A DNA stretch of 64,000 nt, taken from NCBI GenBank assembly GCA_015075165.1, contig JABTUY010000011.1:1-64000 (forward strand), given 5' to 3'. Of this stretch, positions 40,321 through 49,897 are shown piece after piece (the first letter of the stretch is position 1; each line of letters begins with the position of its first letter). The DNA comes from Ideonella sp. Its GTDB lineage: Bacteria; Pseudomonadota; Gammaproteobacteria; Burkholderiales; Burkholderiaceae_C. The position numbers and the translations under genes were made by a program. The notes under the pieces are model-generated. The model worked only from the letters and a program-made list of their open reading frames with translations. It had not been told where the DNA came from and did not search any database.

Positions 40321-41466
40321 ATGGTGAGGGCGCCGCGCTGGCTGCGTGCCGCGGGCATGGCGGCGATTCTAGGCATCGCCAATGGCTGCGCGGTGCCGGC
40401 GTCTCCGGCCGCGGGCAGCCCGGCGGCGATCGCCATCGCGTCGACGCGACCGGCGGTGCCGCCGGTGCCGATCGTGCGTGCGCGCGCGCGCTGGGTGCCG
40501 GCGAGTTGGGCCGATCTGCCTGGCTGGGGCGACGACCACACACGCGAGCTGTGGCCGGCGCTGCTGGCCGGCTGCGCCAAACCGGCCGACGGCTGGGCCG
40601 GCGTCTGCACGCTGGCGCGCGCGCTGCAGCCGGCCGACGACGCGGCAGCGCGCGAGTTCCTGCAGCGCACGCTGCAGCCGTACCGCGTGGAGTCGCTCGA
40701 CGGCCAGACCCAGGGCCTGGCCACCGGCTACTTCGAGCCGCTGCTCAACGCGAGCCGCCTGCCGCGCACGGCGCAGCAGGTGCCGCTGCTGCGGCCGCCG
40801 GCCGATCTGGCCACGCGCAAGCCGTGGTGGACGCGGCAGCAGCTCGACACGCTGCCCGCCGCACGCGCCAGCGTGCGCGGCAGCGCGATCGCGTACGTGG
40901 CGGACCCGCTGGACGCGCTGCTGGTGCAGGTGCAGGGCTCGGGCCGGCTGCGCGTGACCGAGCCCGACGGCAGCCAGCGCCTGCTGCGCCTGGCCTACGC
41001 CGCGCACAACGACTACCCGTACCGCTCGGTCGGCCGCTGGCTGATCGACCAGGGCGCGCTGCGCAGCGACGAGGCCTCGTGGCCGGCAATCCGCGACTGG
41101 GCGCGACGCTACCCCGAGCGCGTGAACGAGATGCTGTGGAGCAACCCGCGCGTGGTGTTCTTCCGCGAAGAGCCGCTGCCCGACGAATCGATCGGACCGC
41201 GCGGCGCGCAGGGCGTGCCGCTGACGCCGGGCCGCTCGGTGGCGGTCGACCCGCTGGCGCTGCCGTATGGCAGCGTGCTGTGGCTCGACACCACCGAGCC
41301 GCTGGCCACGCAGCCGTTGCGCCGCGTGGTGATGGCGCAGGACACCGGCAGCGCGATCACCGGCGCGGTGCGCGTCGACTACTTCTGGGGCTGGGGGCCG
41401 CAGTCGGAGCAGCAGGCCGGGCGCATGAAGCAGCCGCTGCGCGTGTGGGCGCTGTGGCCGCGCTGA
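40321..41466 (+). CDS. mltA: Membrane-bound lytic murein transglycosylase A
   Basis: This 381-residue protein starts at 40321 with an N-terminal hydrophobic segment ending in ILGIANGCAV, a possible lipoprotein cleavage site although the -3 position is Ala. The MltA double-psi barrel follows: GLATGYFEPLLNASR, YVADPLDALLVQVQGSGRL, and the 3D domain LPYGSVLWLDTTEP with VVMAQDTGSAITGAVRVDYFWGWG, which contains the catalytic Asp residues. It cleaves peptidoglycan with formation of 1,6-anhydromuramic ends. Confidence 0.94.
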   Translation: MVRAPRWLRAAGMAAILGIANGCAVPASPAAGSPAAIAIASTRPAVPPVPIVRARARWVPASWADLPGWGDDHTRELWPALLAGCAKPADGWAGVCTLARALQPADDAAAREFLQRTLQPYRVESLDGQTQGLATGYFEPLLNASRLPRTAQQVPLLRPPADLATRKPWWTRQQLDTLPAARASVRGSAIAYVADPLDALLVQVQGSGRLRVTEPDGSQRLLRLAYAAHNDYPYRSVGRWLIDQGALRSDEASWPAIRDWARRYPERVNEMLWSNPRVVFFREEPLPDESIGPRGAQGVPLTPGRSVAVDPLALPYGSVLWLDTTEPLATQPLRRVVMAQDTGSAITGAVRVDYFWGWGPQSEQQAGRMKQPLRVWALWPR

Positions 41467-41585
41467 CACCGAGAATCCGTTCAGCGCCGCTGAAGCGGCC
41501 TCCGCCGCCGCAGCGCCTGGCGGCGGCCATTCACGCACGGGCGGATGCGGTTTCAGGCGCGCTCATACACTGCCTGACTCGCCGG

Positions 41586-41663
41586 CGATCCGCAGCACCG
41601 ATCCGCAGGCACCATCAGCAACATCGATCCGTAATAGCGATCCGCAGCGCCGAACCGAGCCGG
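41586..41663. repeat. Tandem 13-bp repeats upstream of the oxidoreductase gene
   Basis: Six consecutive 13-bp units begin at 41586, 41599, 41612, 41625, 41638 and 41651. Units 1, 2 and 5 share CGATCCGCAG exactly, unit 4 reads CGATCCGTAA, and units 3 and 6 are degenerate. The array ends about 30 bp before the start codon at 41696, within the 229-bp mltA spacer, so it may be a regulator-binding array or a small satellite. Confidence 0.65.
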
Positions 41664-41695
41664 GCCGCACCGGCCGCACGCCAGGAGATCCCCGC

Positions 41696-44600
41696 ATGAA
41701 CGCCCCGCTGCCCGAGTCGATCCGCAAGGCCCTCGAGACCGTGACGCTCGACGACAAGTACGCGCTCGAATCCGGCCGCGCGTTCATGAGCGGCATCCAG
41801 GCGCTGGTGCGGCTGCCGATGCTGCAGCGCGTGCGCGACGCCAGGGCCGGGCTCAACACTGCCGGCTTCGTCAGCGGCTATCGCGGCTCGCCGCTCGGCG
41901 GCTACGACCAGGCGCTGTGGTCGGCGCGCAAGCATCTGGCGGCGCACCACGTGGTGTTCCAGCCCGGCGTCAACGAGGAGCTGGCGGCCACCGCGCTGTG
42001 GGGCACGCAGCAGCTCGAGTTCGATGCGGCGAACAAGAAGTACGACGGCGTGTTCGGCATCTGGTACGGCAAGGGCCCGGGCGTCGACCGCTGCTCCGAC
42101 GTGTTCAAGCACGCCAACATGGCCGGCACCGCGCCGGCGGGCGGCGTGATCGCGGTGGCCGGCGACGACCATGTCGCCAAGAGCAGCACCGCGGCGCACC
42201 AGAGCGACCACATCTTCAAGGCCTGCGGGCTGCCGGTGTTCTTTCCGTCGAGCGCGCAGGACATCCTCGACCTCGGGCTGCATGCGTTCGCGATGAGCCG
42301 CTTCGCCGGCGTGTGGACGGCGATGAAGACGATCCAGGAGGTCGTGGAGTCGTCGGCCAGCATCGACATCAGCCCCGACCGCGTGCAGATCGCGCTGCCC
42401 ACCGACTTCACGATGCCGCCGGGCGGCGTGCACATCCGCTGGCCCGACACCGCGCTGGCGCAGGAGGCGCGGCTGTTCGACTTCAAGTGGTACGCGGCGC
42501 TCGCCTACGTGCGCGCCAACCGGCTCAACCACAACGTGATCGCCGGCCCGAACGACCGCTTCGGCATCATCGCCAGCGGCAAGGCGTTCAACGACACGCG
42601 CCAGGCGCTGGCCGACCTCGGGCTCGACGACGACACCTGCCGCGCGCTCGGCATCCGGCTGCACAAGGTGAACGTGGTGTGGCCGCTCGAGGCGACCATC
42701 ACGCGCGAGTTCGCGCAGGGGCTGCAGGAGATCCTGGTCGTCGAGGAGAAGCGCCAGGTCATCGAGTACCAGTTCAAGGAGCAGCTCTACAACTGGCGCG
42801 CCGACGTGCGCCCGCTGGTGCTGGGCAAGTTCGACGAGACCGAAGGCGACCGCAGCGGCGGCGAATGGGGCACCCCCAACCCGAGCGAGCATTGGCTGCT
42901 GCGCGCCAAGGCCGACCTGACGCCGGCCATCGTCGCCAAGGCGATCGCCAGGCGGCTCAAGAAGATGGGCGTGGACGCCGACATCGCCGCCCGCATGGAC
43001 CTGCGCATCCAGGCCATCGAGGCGCGCGAGCGCCAACTGGTCGAGCTCGAGACCGACACCGGCGACCGCACGCCCTGGTTCTGCAGCGGCTGCCCGCACA
43101 ACACCAGCACCCGCGTGCCCGAGGGCAGCCGCGCGGTGGCCGGCATCGGCTGCCACTACATGGCGACCTGGATGGACCGCAGCACCAGCACCTTCACCCA
43201 GATGGGCGGCGAAGGCGTGACCTGGGTCGGGCAGGCCTCGTTCACGAAGGAGCCGCACATCTTCGCCAACCTCGGCGACGGCACCTACTTCCACAGCGGC
43301 TCGCTGGCGATCCGCCAGAGCATCGCCGCCGGCGTCAACATCACCTACAAGGTGCTCTACAACGACGCCGTGGCGATGACCGGCGGCCAGCAGGTCGGCG
43401 AGCGGCCCGAGGGCCACAGCGTGCTGCAGATCATGAAGAGCCTGGTCAGCGAAGGCGTGGCCAAGCTCGTGATCGTCACCGACGAGCCGGCCAAGTACGA
43501 AGGCAAGGCGCTCGAGCCGGGCGTGACCGTGCGCCACCGCGACGATCTCGACCTGATCCAGCGCCAGTTCCGCGAGATCCAGGGCACGACGGTCATCATC
43601 TACGACCAGACCTGCGCCACCGAGAAGCGCCGCCGGCGCAAGCGCGGCAAGCTCGCCACGCCGGCCAAGCGCGTGATCATCAACGAGGCGGTGTGCGAAG
43701 GCTGCGGCGACTGCGGCGTGGCCAGCAACTGCCTGAGCGTGGAGCCGGTCGAGACCGAGTTCGGCCGCAAGCGGCGCATCAACCAGAGCACCTGCAACAA
43801 GGACTACTCCTGCCTGAAGGGCTTCTGCCCGAGCTTCGTCACCGTCGAAGGCGGCAAGCCGAGAAAACCGACGCGCGACACCAGCCGCCCCGACCCGTCG
43901 GCGCTGCCCGAGATCCCCGAGCCGCAGCTGCCGCTGGCCGAGCAGGCCTGGGGCATCGTCGTGGCCGGCATCGGCGGCACCGGCGTGATCACCATCGGCC
44001 AGCTGCTGGGCATGGCCGCGCACCTCGAAGGCAAGGGCGTGGTCACGCAAGACAGCGCCGGCCTCGCGCAGAAGGGCGGCGCCACCTGGAGCCACATCCA
44101 GATCGCCAACCGGCCCGAAGCCATCTACACCACCAAGGTCGACACCGCGAAGGCCGACCTCGTGATCGCCTGCGACGGCATCGTCGCCGCCGGCAAGAGC
44201 ACGCTCGCGCTGATGCGCGAGGGCCATACCTATGTCGCGCTGAACTCGCACGCGACGCCGACCGCAGCATTCGTCGGCAACCCTGACTGGCAGTTTCCGC
44301 AAGGCGGCTGCGAGGCGGCGCTGCAGGCGGCCGTCGGCCGCGGGCAGCTCGGCCTGTTCGACGCCGACCAGGTGGCGGTGCAGCTGCTCGGCGATTCGAT
44401 CTACACCAATCCGCTGCTGCTGGGCTACGCGTGGCAGAAGGGTCGCGTGCCGGTCGGCCGCGACGCGCTGCGGCGCGCGATCGAGCTCAACGGCGTGCAG
44501 GTGGAGAACAACCTGGCCGCGTTCGAATGGGGCCGCCGCTGCGCGCACGATCTCGCCGCGGTAACGGCGCTGTTCAAGGCCGCGCAGGTGATCGAGTTCG

Positions 44601-45289
44601 TCAAGAAACCATCGCTCGACGAGATGATCGACCGGCGTGCCGAGTTCCTGCTCGGCTACCAGAACGCCGACTACGCCGCGCAGTACCGCGCGTTCGTCGC
44701 CAAGGTGCGCAGCGCCGAAGCCGCGGTCGATGCCGGCACGCGGCTCAGCGAGGCGGTGGCGCGCTACCTGTTCAAGCTGATGGCCTACAAGGACGAGTAC
44801 GAGGTGGCGCGCCTGCACACCGACACCGCCTTCGTCGCGAAGATCGGTTCGATGTTCGAAGGCGACTACAAGCTCGTGCACCACCTCGCGCCGCCGCTGA
44901 CGGCGCGCCGCAATGCCAACGGCGAGCTCGTCAAGCGGCCGTTCGGTCCGTGGGTGCGCAGCGCGTTCGGCGTGCTGGCCCGGCTCAAGGGGTTGCGCGG
45001 CACCGTGCTCGACCCGTTCGGGCGCACCGAAGAGCGCAAGGCCGAGCGCGCGCTGATCGGCCAGTACAAGGCCTGCATCGACGAGCTGCTGAGAGGCCTG
45101 AGCGCCGAGCGGCTGAGCCAGGCGGTGGAGATCGCGCGCATCCCGGAGGAGATCCGCGGCTACGGGCATGTGAAGGCGCGCCACCTCGCCGCGGCGCGCG
45201 TGAAGTGGGATCGGCTGTTGCAGCAGTGGCGCAGCGGCGCTGCGCCGGCGGGCGCGCCGGCCGGCGACCGCGCGAAGGCCACGGCTTGA
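41696..45289 (+). CDS. Indolepyruvate ferredoxin oxidoreductase family protein (fused alpha-gamma)
   Basis: This 1197-residue protein fuses the subunits of a 2-oxoacid:ferredoxin oxidoreductase. The N-terminal pyrimidine-binding part has GFVSGYRGSPLGGYDQALW; the TPP-binding region holds FCSGCPHNTSTRVPEGS and ANLGDGTYFHSG. A ferredoxin-like segment VCEGCGDCGVASNC and a second cysteine set (CNKDYSCLKGFCPSF) can hold Fe-S clusters. The gamma part begins GIVVAGIGGTGVITIGQLLGMAAH. It oxidatively decarboxylates aryl or branched 2-oxoacids to acyl-CoA. GGAG lies before the ATG. Confidence 0.93.
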   Translation: MNAPLPESIRKALETVTLDDKYALESGRAFMSGIQALVRLPMLQRVRDARAGLNTAGFVSGYRGSPLGGYDQALWSARKHLAAHHVVFQPGVNEELAATALWGTQQLEFDAANKKYDGVFGIWYGKGPGVDRCSDVFKHANMAGTAPAGGVIAVAGDDHVAKSSTAAHQSDHIFKACGLPVFFPSSAQDILDLGLHAFAMSRFAGVWTAMKTIQEVVESSASIDISPDRVQIALPTDFTMPPGGVHIRWPDTALAQEARLFDFKWYAALAYVRANRLNHNVIAGPNDRFGIIASGKAFNDTRQALADLGLDDDTCRALGIRLHKVNVVWPLEATITREFAQGLQEILVVEEKRQVIEYQFKEQLYNWRADVRPLVLGKFDETEGDRSGGEWGTPNPSEHWLLRAKADLTPAIVAKAIARRLKKMGVDADIAARMDLRIQAIEARERQLVELETDTGDRTPWFCSGCPHNTSTRVPEGSRAVAGIGCHYMATWMDRSTSTFTQMGGEGVTWVGQASFTKEPHIFANLGDGTYFHSGSLAIRQSIAAGVNITYKVLYNDAVAMTGGQQVGERPEGHSVLQIMKSLVSEGVAKLVIVTDEPAKYEGKALEPGVTVRHRDDLDLIQRQFREIQGTTVIIYDQTCATEKRRRRKRGKLATPAKRVIINEAVCEGCGDCGVASNCLSVEPVETEFGRKRRINQSTCNKDYSCLKGFCPSFVTVEGGKPRKPTRDTSRPDPSALPEIPEPQLPLAEQAWGIVVAGIGGTGVITIGQLLGMAAHLEGKGVVTQDSAGLAQKGGATWSHIQIANRPEAIYTTKVDTAKADLVIACDGIVAAGKSTLALMREGHTYVALNSHATPTAAFVGNPDWQFPQGGCEAALQAAVGRGQLGLFDADQVAVQLLGDSIYTNPLLLGYAWQKGRVPVGRDALRRAIELNGVQVENNLAAFEWGRRCAHDLAAVTALFKAAQVIEFVKKPSLDEMIDRRAEFLLGYQNADYAAQYRAFVAKVRSAEAAVDAGTRLSEAVARYLFKLMAYKDEYEVARLHTDTAFVAKIGSMFEGDYKLVHHLAPPLTARRNANGELVKRPFGPWVRSAFGVLARLKGLRGTVLDPFGRTEERKAERALIGQYKACIDELLRGLSAERLSQAVEIARIPEEIRGYGHVKARHLAAARVKWDRLLQQWRSGAAPAGAPAGDRAKATA

Positions 45290-45837
45290 GGCGGTTGCCA
45301 GCGGCAGCGGCGGCGCCGCCCGACCTCGCGCGCCGCCACGTGTCGCGTGCCGGCGTGGTGGCGCTGGGGCTGGCTGCCCTATGCGCGCGGCGCGCGCAGG
45401 CCGCCGCCTCGTTCGGCGTGGTGCTGCTGCAGCCGAGCTCGCTGCTCGAGCAGCGCGTGGCCGGCGTCGATGCGCTGGCCGACTACATCCGCGCGGTCGA
45501 GGTCGCGGTGCGCGAGGTGGTGCACGCGAACCCCAGCGCACGGCCGGCGGCCGGGTTCATCGTGGTCGCGGTGCGACCGGGCCGGCACTCGAAGGCGTGG
45601 CTCGATTTCGACACACCGCCGGCGTTCGACATCAGCCGCCAGTTGGTCGCCCGTATCGGCGCGGTGCCGCCGCTCGACGCACACGGCGGTCCGGTGGTGT
45701 TCGCGCTGAAGGTCGCGCTGTGGGGCGGCTTCGAGTCCGCGCGCATCGCACCGGCGCCGGCCGAGTGGAAGGCAGCGACACACGCCGCCGGCCATGCGCT
45801 CGAGGTCGACGCGCTGATCGATCGCATCTGGCCGTGA
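45286..45837 (+). CDS. Putative exported protein of unknown function
   Basis: A 183-codon frame starts at a TTG overlapping the oxidoreductase stop; a GTG at 45340 is an alternative. Early residues contain ARRHVSRAGVVALGLAALCARRAQA, a signal peptide with an arginine pair that weakly resembles a Tat motif. The mature part (SFGVVLLQPSSLLEQRVAGVD...DFDTPPAFDISRQLVARIGAVPPLDAHGGPVVFALKVALWGG) is compact and without cysteines. I do not recognise the family. Position suggests cotranscription with the upstream enzyme. Confidence 0.65.
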   Translation: MRRLPAAAAAPPDLARRHVSRAGVVALGLAALCARRAQAAASFGVVLLQPSSLLEQRVAGVDALADYIRAVEVAVREVVHANPSARPAAGFIVVAVRPGRHSKAWLDFDTPPAFDISRQLVARIGAVPPLDAHGGPVVFALKVALWGGFESARIAPAPAEWKAATHAAGHALEVDALIDRIWP

Positions 45838-45901
45838 ACGCGGCGGGTGCAGCGCCGTGGCCGCGTTGCACTACAGTCGCGCACGACACGCCCCGCGACG
45901 C

Positions 45902-46492
45902 ATGCGCATTTCCGATCCGGTCTTGCTCGACCTGCCGTCCTGCATCGACACGCCGCGGCTGATGCTGCGCGTGCCGCGCGCCGGCGACGGCGTCCGGCTG
46001 CACGAGGCGGTGCGCGATTCGCTACCCGAGCTGCGGCGCTTCCTGGCGTCGATACCGTGGGTGGCCGGCGAGCAATCACCCGAGGCGTCGGAAACCTACT
46101 GCCGCAACGCGGCGGCGAACTTCGTCGCGCGCCGGGATCTGCCGTTCCTGATCTTCGAGCGCGCCGGTGGTGCGCTGGTGGGCGCCACCGGCCTGCACCG
46201 GCCGGACTGGGCCACGCCGAAGATCGAGGTCGGCTACTGGGTGCGCACGTCGCACGCCGGCCGCGGCTACATCGCCGAGGCGGTGCAGGCGCTGACGCGC
46301 TATGCGTTCGAGCATCTCGGCGCGGTGCGCGTCGAGCTGGTCACCGACGAGGCCAACACGGCCTCGCGACGGGTGGCCGAGCGCTGCGGCTTCACGCTCG
46401 AAGGCGTGTTGCACAACGAGCGGCGCGCGCCCGACGGCTCGCTGCGCCACACCTGCGTCTATGCGTGCCTGGGCACTGCGCCGGTGCGCTGA
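45902..46492 (+). CDS. GNAT-family N-acetyltransferase (RimJ/RimL-like)
   Basis: Starting at ATG 45902 (MRISDPVLLDLPSCIDTPRLMLR) the product has 196 residues. TPRLMLRVPRAGDGVRLHEAV, IEVGYWVRTSHAGRGYIAEAVQALTRYAFEHLGAVRVELVTDEANTASRRVAERCGFTLEG is the standard GNAT acetyl-CoA site (R-G-x-G-Y/A and N-x-x-S). It resembles RimL-type protein N-acetyltransferases; the substrate is unknown. A GTG 45 bases upstream is possible but less likely. Confidence 0.9.
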   Translation: MRISDPVLLDLPSCIDTPRLMLRVPRAGDGVRLHEAVRDSLPELRRFLASIPWVAGEQSPEASETYCRNAAANFVARRDLPFLIFERAGGALVGATGLHRPDWATPKIEVGYWVRTSHAGRGYIAEAVQALTRYAFEHLGAVRVELVTDEANTASRRVAERCGFTLEGVLHNERRAPDGSLRHTCVYACLGTAPVR

Positions 46493-46558
46493 AGGCGGCG
46501 CGTCACGCCGTGACAGCGCAACACGGCAAGGCATCGCAGAACACACGGGGCGCTGCGC

Positions 46559-46580
46559 GTCGGGCGCGACGGCGCCCGAC
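46559..46580 (+). terminator. Hairpin between the GNAT and GFA genes
   Basis: GTCGGGCGC and GCGCCCGAC form a perfect 9-bp stem with a 4-nt loop, 67 bp after the acetyltransferase stop. The following TAAGATCG has no T-run, so it may be a weak or Rho-assisted terminator, or simply a 5' structure for the next gene. Confidence 0.35.
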
Positions 46581-46619
46581 TAAGATCGCGCGCACTCTTG
46601 AGCAGCCGACGCCCAACCG

Positions 46620-47024
46620 ATGAGCGCCACCCCTTACACGGCCAGCTGCCTGTGCGGCGGCGTGCAGCTCGCGCTGACGGCGGAGCCGGGGCCGATCTTT
46701 CTGTGCCACTGCGGCATGTGCCGCAAGGCCCAGGGCGGACCGTTCGCGGCGCAGGCCAAACTGCCTGCCAGCGCGTTGAGTGTGACGCAAGGCACCGAGC
46801 TGCTGAGCCGCTACGCGTCGTCGCCCGGTTGCGAGCGCGTGTTCTGCGGCCGTTGCGGTTCGCCGCTGTTCGCCACTCGGGCCGACGAGCCCGAGTCGGT
46901 GCGCCTGCGCGTGGGCATCGTCGACGGCGTGCTGCGAGCGCGGCCGAGCGCGCATCACTACGTGGGCTTTATGGCCGGCTGGTGGCGGCTCGACGACCAG
47001 CTGCTGCGCTTCGAGACCGAGTAG
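46620..47024 (+). CDS. GFA family (Mss4-like zinc) protein
   Basis: This 134-residue protein has the zinc ligands of the glutathione-dependent formaldehyde-activating family: CLCGGVQLAL near residue 10, FLCHCGMCRKAQGGPF near 32 and VFCGRCGSPLFATR near 75. One zinc is structural and the other binds glutathione in the founding member. Most homologues are not proven Gfa enzymes, so the activity is uncertain. It is a single-domain protein of typical size. Confidence 0.9.
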   Translation: MSATPYTASCLCGGVQLALTAEPGPIFLCHCGMCRKAQGGPFAAQAKLPASALSVTQGTELLSRYASSPGCERVFCGRCGSPLFATRADEPESVRLRVGIVDGVLRARPSAHHYVGFMAGWWRLDDQLLRFETE

Positions 47025-47123
47025 CTCGGCGGTCGCGGCGCGCGAAGCGGGCGCGCCGGTAGCGGCGCCTGCGCAGGCGCGCACAATCGGCCGCGGCCAT
47101 ATCTGGCCGCGCTGGAGGCACCG

Positions 47124-47573
47124 ATGCCCGATCGACCCACATCGCACGATGCACCCGACCTGCCCGCGCTGCAGCGCCTGCTCGACCCGCTGTTCCCCGG
47201 CTTGATGGGCGTGCGCCTGGTGTCGCTCGCGGCCGATCGCGTCGTCGCCGAGCTGACGGTGCGTCCCGACCTGTGCACCACCGGCGGCATCCTGCACGGC
47301 GGCGCCGCGATGGCATTCGCCGACACGCTCGGAGCGATCGGCACGGTGCTGAACCTGCCTGCCGGCGCGCGCACCACCACCACCGATTCGAGCACCAAGT
47401 TCATCGCCGGCGCGAAGGCCGGCACCGTACTCACCGGCGACAGCGTGGCGCTGCACCGCGGCCGCACGACGATGGTGTGGCAGACCTCCATCCGCACGCC
47501 AGAGGGCCGGCTGTGCGCGGTGGTGACGCAGACGCAGCTGGTATTGGGCCTGGTCGACAAGGCGGCCACATGA
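47124..47573 (+). CDS. PaaI-family hotdog thioesterase
   Basis: This 149-residue protein has the hotdog-fold core GGILHGGAAMAFADTLGAIG, in which the Asp of FAD is the catalytic acid, and the later strand TTDSSTKFIAGAKAGTVLTGDSVALHRGRTTMVWQ. Such enzymes hydrolyse acyl- or aryl-CoA thioesters. No aromatic catabolism genes adjoin it except the oxidoreductase upstream, which would make aryl-CoA. A functional link is only a suggestion. Confidence 0.9.
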   Translation: MPDRPTSHDAPDLPALQRLLDPLFPGLMGVRLVSLAADRVVAELTVRPDLCTTGGILHGGAAMAFADTLGAIGTVLNLPAGARTTTTDSSTKFIAGAKAGTVLTGDSVALHRGRTTMVWQTSIRTPEGRLCAVVTQTQLVLGLVDKAAT

Positions 47574-47630
47574 CGCTGGCCACGGCCGGAGGCCCGGCGC
47601 CGAGGCGCCCGCCACGCACCTGAGGCACCG

Positions 47631-48500
47631 ATGCACGCCTGGCCCGCACTGGCCGCAGCACGCGCGCACGACGCCGCCGCGCGCGTGCCGTTCGCGGTGA
47701 TCGACGCCGCCGGCGCGGCGGTGCCGGTGGGCGCCGTCGCGCGCACCCAGCTCGGCGCGCTGCGCCGCTGGCCGCGCTGGCTCGCACCGTACGATGACGG
47801 CGTCGCGCTGGTCGCCCCACCGGCGGCACGCGCCGACGCGCTGGCGGCGATCAACGACGCGTTGCGCGCCGACGGCCTCGTCGTGGCGTGGCGCGACGAG
47901 CCGTTCCCGCTGTTCGACCTGTACGGCCGTGCGCTGGGCGTCGCGATGGAGCGCGCCGCGACGCGCTTCTGGGGCACGCTGACGCTGGGCGCGCACTGCA
48001 ACGGCTACGTCGCCGACGCGCACGGGCGGCCGGCGCAACTGTGGATCGCGCGGCGCTCGCCGACCAAGGCCACCGACCCGAACCGGCTCGACAACCTGAT
48101 CGGCGGCGGCGTGCCGGTCGGGCAGTCGCCGCGCGACACCGTGCTGCGCGAGGGCTGGGAGGAAGCCGGCCTGCAGCCGGCGCAGATGCGCGCGCTGCAG
48201 CCTGGCCGCGTGCTGCGGCTGCTGCGCGACATTCCCGAAGGCCTGCAGCGCGAATGGATCCACGTCTACGACCTGGCGCTGCCGCCGGGGCTGGTGCCGC
48301 GCAACCAGGACGGCGAGGTGGCCGCGTTGCGGCTGTACGATCTGGCCGACGCGCTCGCGCTGGCCGCCGGCGCCGAGATGACGGTCGACGCTGCACTGGT
48401 GACGCTGGACTTCGCGCTGCGCCACCGGCTGTTCGATGCGACGACCGAGGCCGCGCTGGCCGCGGCCGCCGCCGAGCTGTTCGAAGGCCGCGCGACGTAG
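47631..48500 (+). CDS. NUDIX hydrolase with DUF4743 N-terminal domain
   Basis: This 289-residue protein has an N-terminal domain of about 130 residues of the DUF4743 type, then a NUDIX domain containing GGGVPVGQSPRDTVLREGWEEAGL. The REGWEEAG core is intact, while the first Glu of the canonical box is replaced by Ser in this form. Fungal and bacterial relatives are annotated as thiamine pyrophosphokinase-like or diphosphatases. Start ATG 47631 gives a full-length fit. Confidence 0.88.
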   Translation: MHAWPALAAARAHDAAARVPFAVIDAAGAAVPVGAVARTQLGALRRWPRWLAPYDDGVALVAPPAARADALAAINDALRADGLVVAWRDEPFPLFDLYGRALGVAMERAATRFWGTLTLGAHCNGYVADAHGRPAQLWIARRSPTKATDPNRLDNLIGGGVPVGQSPRDTVLREGWEEAGLQPAQMRALQPGRVLRLLRDIPEGLQREWIHVYDLALPPGLVPRNQDGEVAALRLYDLADALALAAGAEMTVDAALVTLDFALRHRLFDATTEAALAAAAAELFEGRAT

Positions 48501-48718
48501 GCCGACGGCGTCTGGGCCGCCCAGGTCGTCCGGGCCGCAACACGATTCGCTCGCGGCGAACCGCACCCGTCTTTCATCGGGCGATGCATGTTCAGCGGTC
48601 ATTCAGCGGGTTAGACCCAGTGGCAACGCGGCCGCCGGCCCCGGATAGTTGCCCGCGACCGCTGTGCGCACCGCCCGGTACCGGCGGCGCGGCGCGTGTC
48701 CACCACCTGGAGACCTGC

Positions 48719-49837
48719 ATGAGCAACACCCCGAAGACCCCCGCCCCGCGCCGTCGCTTCCTGAAGAATGCCGCTGCCGGCGCCGCCACGGCCGGCGCGC
48801 TGGCCGCACCGTCGGTGTCGCAGGCACAGACCACGAGCCTGCGCTTCCAGTCGACCTGGCCGGCGAAGGACATCTTCCACGAGTACGCCAACGACTTCGC
48901 CAAGAAGGTCAACGACATGGCCGGCGGCCGGCTGAAGATCGAGGTGCTGCCCGCCGGCGCCGTGGTGCCGGCGTTCCAGCTGCTCGAGGCGGTGAACAAG
49001 GGCACGCTCGACGGCGGCCACGGCGTGGTGGCCTACCACTACGGCAAGAACCCGGCACTCGCGCTGTGGGGCTCGGGCCCGGCGTTCGGCATGGACCCGA
49101 ACATGGTGCTGGCGTGGCACTACTACGGCGGCGGCAAGGCGCTGCTGGAGGAGATCTACAAAGACCTGCACATGGACGTGGTGTCGTACCTCTATGGGCC
49201 GATGCCGACGCAGCCGCTGGGCTGGTTCAAGAAGCCGGTGGCACGCGCCGAGGACCTCAAGGGCCTGAAGTTCCGCACCGTCGGCCTCGCAGTCGACGTG
49301 TTCGCCGACATGGGTGCGGCGGTCAACCCGTTGCCCGGCGGCGAGATCGTGCCGGCGCTCGACCGCGGCCTGATCGACGCGGCGGAGTTCAACAACGCGT
49401 CGTCCGACCGCGTGCTCGGCTTCGCCGACGTGGCCAAGAACTGCATGCTGCAGAGCTTCCACCAGAGCGGCGAGCAGTTCGAGATCCTGTTCAACAAGGC
49501 CAAGTTCAACGCGCTGGCCCCCGACCTGAAGGCGATCATCGACTACGCGGTGCAGGCGGCGTCGGCCGACATGAGCTGGAAGGCGATCGACCGCAACACG
49601 AAAGACTACGCCGAGCTGAAGAAGGCCGGCGTCAACTTCTACAAGACGCCCGACGCGATCCTGCGCGCGCAGCTGGCGTCGTGGGACAAGGTCACCACGA
49701 AGAAGTCGGGCGAGAACGCCAGCTTCAAGAAGGTGCTCGATTCGCAGCGCGCCTACGCACGCACCGCCGGCGGCTGGCAGAACGACTACATGGTCGACTT
49801 CAAGATGGCCTACAACCACTACTTCGGGAAGAAGTAA
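48719..49837 (+). CDS. TRAP transporter solute-binding protein (DctP family)
   Basis: This 372-residue periplasmic protein begins with a twin-arginine signal (PRRRFLKNAAAGAATAGALAAPSVSQA). The mature DctP fold follows, with LRFQSTWPAKDIFHEYANDFAKKVND, the conserved arginine region LKGLKFRTVGLAVDVF that grips the substrate carboxylate, and EFNNASSDRVLGFADVAKN. Many relatives bind 2-oxo or mannitol-like acids. It is the first of three TRAP genes on this strand. Confidence 0.93.
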   Translation: MSNTPKTPAPRRRFLKNAAAGAATAGALAAPSVSQAQTTSLRFQSTWPAKDIFHEYANDFAKKVNDMAGGRLKIEVLPAGAVVPAFQLLEAVNKGTLDGGHGVVAYHYGKNPALALWGSGPAFGMDPNMVLAWHYYGGGKALLEEIYKDLHMDVVSYLYGPMPTQPLGWFKKPVARAEDLKGLKFRTVGLAVDVFADMGAAVNPLPGGEIVPALDRGLIDAAEFNNASSDRVLGFADVAKNCMLQSFHQSGEQFEILFNKAKFNALAPDLKAIIDYAVQAASADMSWKAIDRNTKDYAELKKAGVNFYKTPDAILRAQLASWDKVTTKKSGENASFKKVLDSQRAYARTAGGWQNDYMVDFKMAYNHYFGKK

Positions 49838-49897
49838 CCCGCCGCCTCATCCACCACTGCAGCGGGGCGCCTCGTGCGCCCCGCTTGCCGTTCGCCG

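Noticed and set aside
41586-41663. Tandem repeats as a CRISPR array
   Set aside because: The units are 13 bp with no spacers and there are no cas genes in the window.
41615-45541. A 1308-codon minus-strand open frame over the oxidoreductase gene
   Set aside because: Its composition is low complexity and the plus strand encodes recognisable oxidoreductase domains throughout.
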